Assembly (NCBI GenBank): GCA_014549065.1
Contig: JACDOX010000114.1
Location: 1,308,902 to 1,372,901, forward strand
Direction: 5' to 3'
DNA: 64,000 bases
Source of the DNA: Cardinalis cardinalis
Taxonomy: Eukaryota > Chordata > Aves > Passeriformes > Cardinalidae
Part shown: in pieces, positions 53,141 through 64,000 of the stretch
Position numbering within the stretch: position 1 is the first letter of the stretch
Layout of the letters: every line of letters begins with the position of its first letter
Made by a program: the position numbers and the translations under genes
The notes under the pieces: generated by a model
Database searches by the model: none
The model's input: the letters and a program-made list of their open reading frames with translations, nothing else
Told to the model about the DNA's origin: nothing

Positions 53141-53264
53141 CTTTATCTTAAAAATTCTACTTTTTTTTTTTCCCACATCCTTCTTCACCCCACTACGGAG
53201 ACCGTTGTGAGCAAGTGTCTGTGTGGTGTTTAGCTGCTTTGTCATGTTAAACTATGACATACAG

Positions 53265-56200
53265 ACCACCATGGATATTAGGTAAGGAGAATTTCCCATT
53301 AATTTCAATACACTGGAACGAGAACCTATATGGTCCACTTTTTAACTTCTGTCTTATGTATGATGGTGATATTTATGTGATAGCTTGCATTCTTTATGTT
53401 GCTTGGACCACTATATTTCACTCTATGATGTCTTTATTGAGGTTGCTTCTGACGTTTCAAATAGAAGAATGTCTTCAACATATGTTGATAAGAATGTCCA
53501 CTTTTCATTTTTCCCATCTCAAAATATTTTGTGTGAATTAGGGTAAATTAATTTAGCTTAAACTCTAATTTTCCACCAGCCCACAGTACATATTTTGCCA
53601 GTTTTGAAAAAATCAGGACAAAAACTCATCAAAGGTCTCCTCAGGACCAAAGAACTACTTGGTTAGAGTTCAATAAACAGAAAGTAAGTCCTTTATCTCT
53701 GTAGTTCAGCATGNTTCCTGCCCTTTTTTACTAAGTAGTAAATTTAAAGAGGTATTATTCATTGACCGTATGGAACAAGTTTATCTCTTAAAAGTTTAAG
53801 TCAGAGCTGTGGATTCANCTGTGCAAGGGTTTTCAGAATACAGAATTAATCTTTATGTGTTTTGACCCTCTCAGGTGCTTGCATGTTGTTCTCCACGTAC
53901 CTCCCCATCCAGAAAAAGCAAGGGTAAAATCTCCCAGGTAACACAGCNAACTAACAAAATATTCTCAAGGAAAACAGGGTTGCCGCATATACCTACCTCA
54001 TTACCNTCCCTTGGAGGGTATTGAACTTTGAAATTGATTTAAAACTCTTTTATGCTTCAATTGAAAACAACTCCCATGTGCTCCCAGTTCTGTCCTCAGA
54101 ACACTTGTGCCTCTGTAATGATTTTGCTTTTATAAGAATTGAATTTTCAAGGTATGGTGCAAGATGAATACTTTCATCTTGCCAGGGAGCTTTTTCTGGA
54201 GGTCTCGTGCTCTCTGTTCAAACAGCTATTATTTGTCAATGCTATTAATTGAAGGGATGGTCAAATTGCTGCTAAAGAGTTTAATCACAAAGTTAAACTG
54301 GTGACCAAAGTACAAACAGACCCATTTGGTCAGTTTTTGGGGGTTTTAGTTTCATGGTATTTTGAAGGAAGAAGGGGAAAAATAATCTCTCTTTGTGAAC
54401 TGAGAAAGGGATTCAAAAGCACTTACCTTTTCTTCCTATAGCTCCTGCCAGGTTGCTAGGCAATTGAGGGCAAGTGATTTTAATCTTAATTTCTCACTCT
54501 AAAACAGACCTGCTGATTCTAGTAATTCTGCAGTAATTTATAATTATCTAAATATGATAAATAATATTTAATTANGAAGGTAGTAACTACTTTTCATATT
54601 TGCATAAGATTTATGCATATTATAATATTTCTAAGTAAAAATGGAATGAAAACAATACCTTTGCCAAAAGNTGGCTTTATGCAATTTCCATCTTCNCTTT
54701 TTCTTCANAGAATGTGTAGGAAGTGTGGTCTGAATTGACATGAGCATAAAATACTTATGAGCATAGATAGGAAAAGAACAGTGATATTTCAGCTTTGGAT
54801 GGGTAATAATAATAAATAGATGGCAAGATGAGCTNAATCATCACTGTGCAAGGAAGGGAAACATTTGTCAGGTTGTTGTGGTTTTCTCTTCTGCTTAAAG
54901 ACAAGTGGACAGATAACAGCATCCTATAGGAGACCTGAAGCAGCAGCCCCTAATGAAATAATAACAGAGAACCCACGACTTTCCAAAAAGCTTGAGCAGA
55001 CAGATGACTCTACGTTTATATTTTGTGTGAGATACCTGACCTCCANCTACACAAAATTAATAATGTATGGAATGACTGGGGTGTAGCCAGATCCTGCGTC
55101 ACTCTCCAGAATGCCAGATTTTCCCACTGTGGACCCCCCCTGAAATTTTTTACTTAGCTTTCATTCATCCAGGTGGCTCACAAAAAATGCTGCACTCTGA
55201 ATTTGAGCTACAGTGTCAGAATCCAGCTTTTGCTCATATGTATCTGCAGGGTTTTATCCAAACAGGACTTTCACCATTTCCAGACAGATCCCATCTCTGA
55301 CAAATAGGTTTTGTGCTTTGAAGCTAACCTGACTNCTATGTTTTACTAAGAAATATTCAGTCTCCTGAGAGTAGATGAAAACTCCTGACCATTTCACATC
55401 CTCTCCAATTCAAGGTATTGCCAGTGATGTTGAAAATGACAGCACATGATCTGTAACTGAATTTTCCACAGCCTGTTCTTAATTCTACATAACTGGGACC
55501 TGGTTTAGATAGAAGCTTTCAAGTATCCCTTTTGAGATATGGAAACAGATAAATAGCTAGTGTAAAAAACAGAAANCAGATAACTCTAGTAAGAAAAACC
55601 ATGTCCACTCCAGGGGAAGCATTAAGGGCATCCCACATGAATTAAGAGAGATCTCTACTGCCTTTTTTCCATATAACTGATCAGGACAGAAGGATCAAGT
55701 TTAAGTGGTTACATTTGCTGATGTTCATGCGAGAGCAGCAAATATAGATATCTACCAGAGGTACACAGGAGGTAGAAAATCACTTTGCTTCTTACATACT
55801 GTATTTACTTGTTTCAATCTGCCTGATTCTGAACTCACTCTAGGGTTTTGCTTTAACACAAAGCCACTAACTCATTAGAATAACTTCTGAGTTTGCTTTA
55901 TCTTTTTTTGCTTTATCTTTTTCTAATACTGACAAGAAAGGCTCATAAGTTTAGCATGAAATTACATTTTTGTGGAAGAAAAGAAAAAAGACATATACGT
56001 GGCATCTTTTATGTAGGTAAGGAGATCAAGATAAAATAGAAAAAGTGCTGGTGCTGGAAGTTTTGGTGACCCTNGACACTGAATTTCCCCATGCTGGAAT
56101 AGAGATTTTTGAATCTGTTATACCACTGGAGCTCCATAAACAAAAGTAATTGCATCAGGTCTTCTGTTGCATTAAGAAAAAAAATCCTGGAAAAAAAACC

Positions 56201-56771
56201 AACAAAACAAACCAACAGCTAAATGATAANTGTTCTTTAGAATGAAAATGGTAGTTGAACCAAAATTAAGTTCATTTAAAGTAGGCATGATACCTCCTAG
56301 AGTCAGTTTCATAATAGTGGAAGTTTCAAAATAATAGCTGAATTAATATTTTCTGCATATCATGAAATAGAAAACTTTTTANCAGGTCTGGGAAAGGGAC
56401 ATTATTTAGGGTTTAAAAATTTATTTCTACTGGGTAATGGAANATGAGTAAATTCCCTATCATTCCATTAAAAAAAAATCAAACCAGTTACCAGAATATC
56501 ATTAATTTATTGTATAAAAATCATATAATATACATTTCATCATTTTCATGTAAACTGNGCACAACAGTTATCATTATAAATCTGGGATGATATTTTTTAG
56601 ATTAAGCAAAAAAAATACATCTCTAACTAAAAAAAAACCATGAATGCCTTTCAAGAAGACTATTTAGATATTCAATGAATGTACTACTACTGCTACTTCT
56701 AATAATAATTGTAATAATTAATAATAACAACTACAAAAACCCAATAATAATGCAGATTTCCACACTAATCC
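53265..56771. other. AT-rich sequence, no gene seen
   Basis: Open frames of 95 codons (53254-53541, plus) and less have no recognisable domain. An AAT-rich low-complexity stretch lies at about 56683-56750. Confidence 0.55.
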
Positions 56772-56815
56772 TTATTAATATATGATTTCTTCATTCAGTG
56801 TTCAAGATGCAAGGC
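56772..56815 (+). repeat. 44-bp direct repeat, copy 1
   Basis: The unit beginning TTATTAATATATGATTTC and ending GATGCAAGGC recurs at 57574-57617 with no mismatch apart from one N in the second copy. The flanks differ. Confidence 0.93.
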
Positions 56816-57573
56816 TACATGGGGAAAAAAAAATNCCTAGCAATAAGGTGTGGAGGCTAAATTGTCTAAACCAGCAATCAAATTTTGACCTATTTGTGAT
56901 GAACGAATGTTTGTGAAGTACGTCTGTTAACATACCTAATTTCCTGAAGAATTATTATCTAATACTTTCTTTGTGTTTTTGTTTTTTGGGTTTTTTTTAA
57001 TGGAAGTAGGATAATGCAAGTAATTATTGCATAGGGACATACATTAGTACAAAAAATTGTGAAGTTTTAGTTAGCATTACTCAAATGTTGACTTGTTCTT
57101 CCTGTTGATCAGTTGTTCTTTTATCTTACTATTTCCGAGAAACCCGGGGCTTGAAGCTGATTCTAGATAACTACTTGCATTGAATGAAGACTTTTCCCCA
57201 CAATATTCTGACCCATTCNGTATTTTTTCACTACTGTTTTAAGGTAGTTTTCATGTTTCATTGAAGTAACTGTATCATATTATGACAATATAGATTGTTT
57301 TCTGGTTCTGCCTTGGTTTTGTTTGTTTGTGTTTGATTTTAGTGCTTCAAATTATTAATTTCTTTCACTGTCTTTGAGATTCCTTACATTTCTAAGAATA
57401 TGTAAAAATAAGCGTCTCAGACCTGGACACTATATTGACTATATAAATTCAAAGCAAATTAGTAGCATTTTTGCTTGAATTGCTTGATATATACAATACT
57501 GAGATTTGTGTTCTTGCATGTGTTCTTACCATGAAATTATTACTTATTCTACTGGGTAATGCACAACTTTGCT
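56816..57573. other. AT-rich sequence between the direct repeats
   Basis: No gene or recognised repeat was seen. TTTG-rich runs lie at about 56971-56999 and 57315-57340. Confidence 0.55.
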
Positions 57574-57617
57574 TTATTAATATATGATTTCTTCATTCAG
57601 TGTTCAAGATGNAAGGC
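57574..57617 (+). repeat. 44-bp direct repeat, copy 2
   Basis: It matches copy 1 at 56772-56815. Thirteen bases upstream is TTCTACTGGGTAATG (57547-57561), which also occurs at 56425-56439, 333 bases upstream of copy 1. The pair of matches suggests a duplicated segment that lost about 320 bases. Confidence 0.93.
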
Positions 57618-60600
57618 CATAAAACTCTCTATATCTTTAAACATAAGTACATTTCTTTGTTTTCACTCTTCCACAGAGTTCTCTGATCAAAATATGTCTC
57701 TCAGGCATTTGCCAGTTGTTTTTCATGAATTTATTTCCTATGTTAAACCTAAAGATGGTATATCTTATCCTATTGAAAACCTTATGCGTTCACCTTTGGG
57801 AAAAAAAAAGGAAAGCCAAAACCACCTAGTACATGAAGAAGTTAAAAAACATCTTTGAGAAGATAGCAAATTCAATATTTTCACATCAAAAATTTAATAT
57901 TTNTTTAATTAGTTGTCCTTCTAGAGTCACATAAGCCATGAGAATTTTTTTTTCTTTGTGTAAAGAACTTTATTTATTTCCTTGGTTTATAGTATCAAAA
58001 TATTGGAGTTTATTTTCTTATACTTGTTTGAACAATNGCATTCAGGTATCTTACTAGCCTTTAAACACTTTTCCTAACTGTCCAGCTTCAAATTCATGAG
58101 GGAAATTTNTAGTGGTGATTGTGCTAGTAGTAAAATGGGCACATTTCCTTGAGATGTCTACTTGAAGTATCCATAGTTGTCCTAGGCTTGATTCCAGAGT
58201 CTCTGTAGGAAATAANTAGACATGGATAACTTACATTTAATAATGGTGTCACTGCAGCCTTCTCAGACCTCTTTTATTACAGAAATAACTTTTCGTTCAT
58301 ATAAATAAAGTTCCTCATACATAACTAATCATAATGACAATTTTAAAGGTTTTAAAATAAATACATCCTAAATTTGAAGNCAAATCACTTAGTCTTCAGT
58401 TTACTACATTGATGGACAACTTTTGAAAACTTGAGGAATATTTTGGANGAGGAGATGTTGCATTTTAGAAGTTGATTTAGAACTGGGCAACTCTNTTGGA
58501 ATTTTCCTGTAGTGTTGAAATTTTTGAAATTACATATAAAAATACTCCCTAGTTATTTTGTTATTTTTCTTGATATGGGAGCAAAAATTATTGTGATTGT
58601 TTCCACTGAGAAAAAATTTCTTTTTGTTAAGGCAAGCCTGTGAATCTTTCTTGGGAATATAATTACATTTTAAGGATTCGTGCATTCCTTGGTTATCTGA
58701 CTCAAACACTAAAGGACAAGACAAGGGAAGGCATTTCTCTCTTACACTGAATGAAATAAGTGGGCTACAGTTTTATATGTACCAGTTTCATAAAGATATA
58801 ACAAAAAGGAAAATATTGGCTACACAACTATAAAGGATTTTTGTGTGGCCTCAGTGAGTAGAAAAGAAGTAAACTTACATATATATAAGTGCCGTGGCAA
58901 ATATGTCAAGAGGAGATAGCNCACCACTTTCTTCTAGCCAATTTACAGCAACCCTAACAGGGAGGGTGAATTGTAAACAGATGAGGACATTCCCACTGCC
59001 TGCTGCAGCAAGACAGGGCTGTCATTCCACATCTTTTCCAAACTCTGCCACTTGCTTGAACTGTAGCCTAATGCAGACAGGAAATCATTTTCTTCTGTGT
59101 TTCCTTAGAGAGTTTCTCTTTTTTTGCCCCTTTGCTGGTTTGTATACAGCAGCAGTGGAACACAGATCATTTTTTATGTTTGCACATCTTTTCCTAAGTA
59201 GGAGAGAAATGACAATCTTTTGCTTCTTTTTTCTCTTTGCCAAGGAGTGAGAAACGAAAATCTCCACACACAGAAAAGTTTGGTCTCTGAAAAGGAATGG
59301 AGAAAGNTACAAAACAAGTCCGTGGATTGTGCCATACACCAACACCTTTTTGGAAATTGCCACTGCCTTTTAGCACTTGAAAATTGCGATTCATTTTCAC
59401 AGTTGATTAGGAAAACTGTCACTCATTATTAGTATTAGTACTAGTTTTGCATTTGTTGCCTTTGGGAGTACTATACCCTATTAAAGCAAGAAAATGTAAA
59501 CATCCTGCTGTCTCTAATAGGAAAACATAAAATAGTGGAACGAATATGAATAACAGTTATGAAGTCACCAGAAATCACAAGTTATTTGACTGTATCTCTC
59601 CAAGGAAAAAGAAAAAAGGTCCATTTTCAAGTCAACTCTAAGAATTCCTATCTTACTTTTTAAGTGGAAACTCTTTCAGGGGGTATATAAACCCTACTTG
59701 AAACTCCTAATTTAAAATTCTACTGCTGTTTTTCTTTGAGAGAGAGTCAGTAAAACCTTCAGAGTTTTATCCATGGAAATCTGAAAACAATATCTTAGAA
59801 GTACTGAAATACTAAGAAATTGTATGCTATTATATGTATTTGGTGCAAAAGTACTGTAACTATCTTTAAATCAACACTCATTTTCATGTGGAATATATTG
59901 GCTTTGAGTGGCTTCTGCTTTCAGGGAAAAATAGCTTTCAAATTTTTTTCTCTAACACTTCTAATACTAAAACATAANAAGTACTTTGTAGAATATTTAG
60001 TGAATATTCGGTACGAGAAAGCGCAGACTATTACAAGGACAGACTTGACAGATGAGAAAAGGAGAGAAGGAAGAGGAAAGCTGAAACAGGTCAATCTCTT
60101 TCTAGAAAGGGTTGGAAACATTGCAATCTCATGTTAGCGGGTATAATGCTTTTTTTTGCTTTCAGTGGAATGTTGTTTCAAAAAGTCCTCTTTGTCCAAA
60201 AGAAAATAGTTCTTTCTATCAAAAACATGCAGAACATCTTGAAAAAAAGCAATGGAAAACAGAACAAAAATTAAACAAAATCAAATAAACTAACCAACTT
60301 TTGATCAAACATCACAATATGATAATAATGATTAATGTTTTGGGGACTGCACAAGCATTTGCTCTTGATATGTAGAGATAATATGGCAAATGAGTTTCAA
60401 AATTGTCTCATTTATTTTTGTATTTTTTTCTTGATAATTATTGTTTTAATAGCTATATTCAAACTTCACTGATTCTTTCACCATAGTTATTCCTTATGAT
60501 TTTCCACTATCTTACATTTTTCCTTGTATTGGGTAAAATTACCCAAGGCAAATGTTTAAAGACAAACTCAACAAGATTTCTGTTTGAAGGCTAGCAGAGG

Positions 60601-60720
60601 ATATATACACATGTAGGCATACTCACATGACTCTGGAGACAAAAATATCTTTTCATCTCCCAGACTAACAAACTTTGACCCATCTCTGGGATTTTGTAGT
60701 TTGTCCAGGAATGTGTCATT
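57618..60720. other. AT-rich sequence, no gene seen
   Basis: Several overlapping frames of 60-118 codons on both strands at 58894-59432 have no consistent frame or recognisable domain. Nothing else is supported. Confidence 0.55.
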
Positions 60721-60770
60721 GAAAAAAAAACCAAAAAAAACCCAAAACCAAAACCAAAAAAAAAACAAAC
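60721..60770. repeat. A-rich (CCAAAA)n-like simple repeat
   Basis: A runs are separated by CC or CCC, as in AACCCAAAACCAAAACC. On the minus strand this gives Phe/Gly/Trp-rich spurious open frames at 60568-60824. Confidence 0.85.
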
Positions 60771-62379
60771 AAGTATCACCAAAATACCCACAACTGCATT
60801 AGAAATCAAGAATGTTTTTGTCATCTAGTATACTCAATTTTTACAAAGAACTGTATTTTCATAAGAACAGAATGTACTTACCTGTTTTGTTGGAGTCTTT
60901 TCTTGCAATGTTGCAATTTTTAGTCAAATTGATACATTTCATTTGGTCCCAGAAATCTGGTGACAGAGACATTTAAGCAATGCACTTTAACAGAGAAGGA
61001 ATTATTAGCGGTGTGCNAAGGGTAAGAAAGAGCTTCTGTTTTCATGTCAATAGTTCATTTGTACTAATTATGTCTGCTTGTATAAAAGAGGTGGGTATTA
61101 TTGGCCTAACTTCTGAAGTGATTTCTGAAGGAAATGTACTTCTGGATTGGAATAAGGTCTTTGGGATTTCTCTTTGCACATATTTTATAAGGAGTCCTGA
61201 GCCATGTAATCTAATGTGTTCAAGAGCCGCAGCTGACTTAAAAAATAAAAAATTCTATTTATTTATATAGTAGTAACTATGGTTTCAAAATTAGACAGCT
61301 CTTAGCAGCTACTATGAGGAAGAGGCTACATGAGACCATGTGTAATGTTCATTTGAAAACCTGTTTATGAGTGGGATGATCTTAAATAAAACAAGCTCTT
61401 TACAAGTTGGTTGTCTTCCACTTGTGAATATAGGTGAACATTGCTTACCTAAGTTGCAAAAATCTTGTGTAGAAATATTTGGAAAGTGGTTTTGCACCTA
61501 AATATTAGAAGATAACATAAATATCAAGTATTGTTACTTTGCTGGACAAGAAGGAGCAAAAACAAGCATGCAGGATCCATCAGTCAAGTATGAATTTCCC
61601 CTACACTTCATTTAAAAAATCAAGCATATTTAGACATACAAAGCAACAGAATTAATCATATCATAAAGCTGGAAAACAAAGAATCCGTTTTGAAAGAAAA
61701 ATTCATGATGAAAGCATTTTCATCTATCAAAGCAAGCTGATAGAAATCTTTTTTTAGATTCACTACTGAATTTGACTTCTTTAAATTTTTTTAAGAGTTT
61801 TGCACTGTACTCACAGTAGGATCCTTGCTATCAGTTATAGTCTTGCTTCTCCTTCCCTTGAACTTAAAATAAAATGTAAAAAAAAAAATTAAAGAAGGGG
61901 GAGGGGAAGACACTGTTATTCGAGGGATACATATAAATTTTACTTTCAAAAAAGAAAAATTTGGTACAGAATCTCTAAATATATCAAAATGGGGTTTTGC
62001 ATAACCTTAGTTCTGTAAAAAGCACCTCACATAAGCATTTCCATGAACCTAGAAGAGGATATTATTGTACCCATATCCAATGTGATTTGCCTGACATTTA
62101 ACACAAATCAGACTGATCTAGGAGCCCAGCAGAGTGACCATAGCCATATGTGCTCACATATGTGTTTGCAGACTATCCTGCAAAAGCCTTGCCTAATTTT
62201 GGCNTTCTGTACTATAAACAAGCAAACAGAAATAATAAGAGTTTATTCCTTTTTAAACAAAGTTGAAAGACAAACCCTAGAGGCATCCAAAAGAAAAAGG
62301 GAAACCTGAGCAATGAAATAACATGAATTATGTGAGCTCAAATGCAAGGAATTAATAAAAAGCCACTATTGCCATTTAA
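60771..62379. other. AT-rich sequence, no gene seen
   Basis: Open frames reach only 96 codons (60980-61270, plus) and contain an N codon. No repeat family was recognised. Confidence 0.55.
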
Positions 62380-62692
62380 GTAATTGCATATCGAGCCTCC
62401 AGAAGGAATCTGAGAAGTCAGAATTAGCCTGGAAAGTAATAGCCAAATCTTGGTGGTGGGTGCTATGCAGAGGGTCTTCGCTGAGATGTGTGTCAAGAAA
62501 TCCTGAGACAGAAAAATTCTGTCTGAATTCGGACCCAAGGAAATGGAGAAAGTGCCTGTTGATGTGATGGCTGGAACATCTGACAGCACTCTGGTAAAAG
62601 GCCAGGGGGGCACTAGGCCAGCTGCCATCCCAGCTAAGTTCACCACCTAAGGAGACAGAAATTTTTCTCTGCCTGTCATCAGAGAACTGCAT
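62380..62692 (-). other. GC-richer block with two overlapping open frames, unidentified
   Basis: Two minus-strand frames of 102 and 108 codons overlap here (62338-62646 and 62366-62692). Base composition is richer in G and C than the flanks, and neither translation shows a domain I recognise. Two long frames over the same bases mean that at most one can be coding. The block could be a decayed repeat, an exon relic or chance. Confidence 0.2.
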
Positions 62693-64000
62693 CTGTTTCT
62701 CTAAATGATATACAAGACCTTATGTCCATAGCAGGAACCTTTGCCTCAGAAACTGAATGTAGCACAAGGGAGCTGGGGAGAACGAGCTCTCCTGAGGAAC
62801 AAGGCCATTCACATGAGCACAGAAACAGCAGCTAAGATTGACAGGATTANTTCTATCTGGAGAGAAGAATCAGCTGAGAGTGCTTTTCTGTTATTTTTTA
62901 AATGTTCTTTATCCCTACACCTTTTTATGTTTGTCTTCAGTCATGTCAGCACAAAGGATTTTCTTTCTATCTGATTTATGCTCTAGCCAGGGGCTGTCTT
63001 ACTCTATGCATGGTCAAGAAAATGGAAGAACAAGCATGGGTGACTTCTTTCCTATCTCATTTAGAAGACATGCATGATGGCTTTAAAATGTACTGCTTAA
63101 TTTAAAAAACCTCTCAATAAAAGTTTAAAGAAAGAAACAAATATACAAACAAACAAAAAACCAACTCCAACCAACCAGGCAAACAGAGCCCCCACAGCTT
63201 TCTCATTTCTTTCTAGGACAGGAATGAATTGAGAGTAAATTATATATACTTCACGCGGGTGATGATCCCATCTGTGTTTCTCAAACTACTTATATAAGGC
63301 TGTCTTGCTTACGTATAGGGATAATGAATATGAATATTTCTTTATTATGGAGGATGATTAATCGCTAATCATTCTGCCCAGAATAAAGCTATAAAGCTGT
63401 TTCCAGTTTTCTTAGGAATATCTGCAGAGAAGATCCTCATCAGCAGTTTGTAATGATGATGATTCACTTCCTCACCACTCCCAAACTCTTCCCTTCCCCA
63501 GTGAAAGCATTCAGTCTTGCAGACTCAGTGGTTTAATTTTTATTAGATCAAATATAAATAGATTTGTCTCAGCATGAAAAGAGTAATTTTTAAACCAGGG
63601 TCTTGACTAATGTGTTCAATACTGACAGGGAAAAGAGAAGTACATGCCTAAAACCTAGTTAACCATAAGTTAATTCCTTAGGTTTTTTATCCTTTTCATA
63701 ATGTTCTTAGCTAATGTGCTATTAGCTGGACAGCCAAACTCTCTTCTGACTCAGATAATCATTTATTTACCTCAAATGCTCTAAATTGATCATTTCAGTC
63801 AATAATTTAGCTTGTTTTGTATTGCTATAGGTGCATTTCACATTGGAGGGTCAGATGGGTCTTAAAAATGTCTGAAAGTAATTCAAGGTATTTTACTGAA
63901 ACCTGTGAAATCTCATCATGGTCTGGGTGCTATAGGTTTGATTATAACATGCAATTGATCCTCAAGATGTAAGGAAGTATATTGAACCACAGTAAAATCT
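62693..64000. other. AT-rich sequence, no gene seen
   Basis: Overlapping plus-strand frames of 67-79 codons at 62741-63105 have no recognisable features. An A-rich CAAA/CCAA tract lies at about 63126-63182. The remainder to the window end is unremarkable. Confidence 0.5.

Larger units (their letters stand above)
52713..53259 (+). mobile_element. Solo LTR of an avian ERVL-like endogenous retrovirus
   Basis: The 547-bp element begins TGTCATGATTTCATC and ends CTATGACA, giving perfect 6-base inverted ends (TGTCAT/ATGACA) with the canonical TG...CA. Flanking bases TACAC (52708-52712) and TACAG (53260-53264) match at four of five positions, consistent with a 5-bp target duplication. Internal landmarks follow the order known for this abundant bird LTR type: GGGATAGAGC, AGAATAATGTTCATAACACACTG, CCACCCCACAAGTGAATAGGC, a TATA-like CATATAAAACT, TTGTGCATCAC, CCTATTAAACTTTATC and GTGTGGTGTTTAGCTGC. 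No internal viral genes are present on either side, so it is a recombination-derived solo LTR. Several point changes and small gaps show that it is not young. Confidence 0.9.

Noticed and set aside
58894..59432. Several overlapping frames of 66-118 codons on both strands
   Set aside because: No single frame dominates, an N codon lies in most of them, and no domain is visible.
60568..60824. Phe/Gly/Trp-rich membrane-like open frames, minus strand
   Set aside because: They are produced by the A-rich CCAAAA simple repeat at 60721-60770.

Overview
This window looks like non-coding nuclear DNA from a bird, probably a songbird, lying in an AT-rich intergenic or deep-intronic region. The evidence is the repeats. 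There are several CR1 (chicken repeat 1) LINE fragments, one with the typical short CR1 3' tail, and two LTRs of the avian ERVL-like type, one of them a complete solo LTR. The composition is strongly AT-rich with little CpG. Stop codons occur in every frame, and no open reading frame exceeds 157 codons. There is no operon structure, no tRNA or rRNA gene, no CRISPR array and no intact protein-coding gene that I can support.

Layout. Positions 1-13 kb are AT-rich unique-looking sequence with a trinucleotide repeat near 1.6 kb and a clean (CCCTTT)n hexamer array at 4.74 kb. Positions 13.06-13.89 kb on the minus strand hold a cluster of coding-like fragments that are broken by stops, frame changes and an (AT)n microsatellite; this is the best candidate for an unrecognised gene relic. 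Positions 14-35 kb are unique-looking AT-rich DNA with a palindromic TGATCA-rich AT array (25.1 kb) and a small minisatellite (30.7 kb). Positions 35.1-36.2 kb hold an ancient CR1-type LINE on the minus strand with recognisable reverse-transcriptase and 3' sequence. A (TTGG)n array (36.7 kb) and an exact 60-bp tandem duplication (38.1 kb) follow.

Positions 41-53 kb are the repeat-rich part: a mosaic CR1 (41.3-41.9 kb), a degraded LTR (43.2-43.6 kb), a CR1 3' fragment (44.6-44.9 kb), a GC-rich block without CpG (48.3-48.7 kb), a minus-strand CR1 tail (52.1 kb) and a solo LTR with matching ends and a near-matching target duplication (52.7-53.3 kb). Positions 53-64 kb are mostly unique-looking, with a 44-bp direct repeat in two copies about 0.8 kb apart (56.8 and 57.6 kb), an A-rich tract (60.7 kb) and a block with two overlapping open frames over 100 codons (62.4 kb) that I cannot identify.

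No set of genes works together here, and I see no convincing new biological system. The observations most worth checking are the coding-like cluster at 13 kb, the exact 60-bp duplication at 38.1 kb, the two CR1 tails that share a 3' module, and the CpG-free GC block at 48.3 kb. Single N bases are scattered through the whole window and limit any reading-frame argument.
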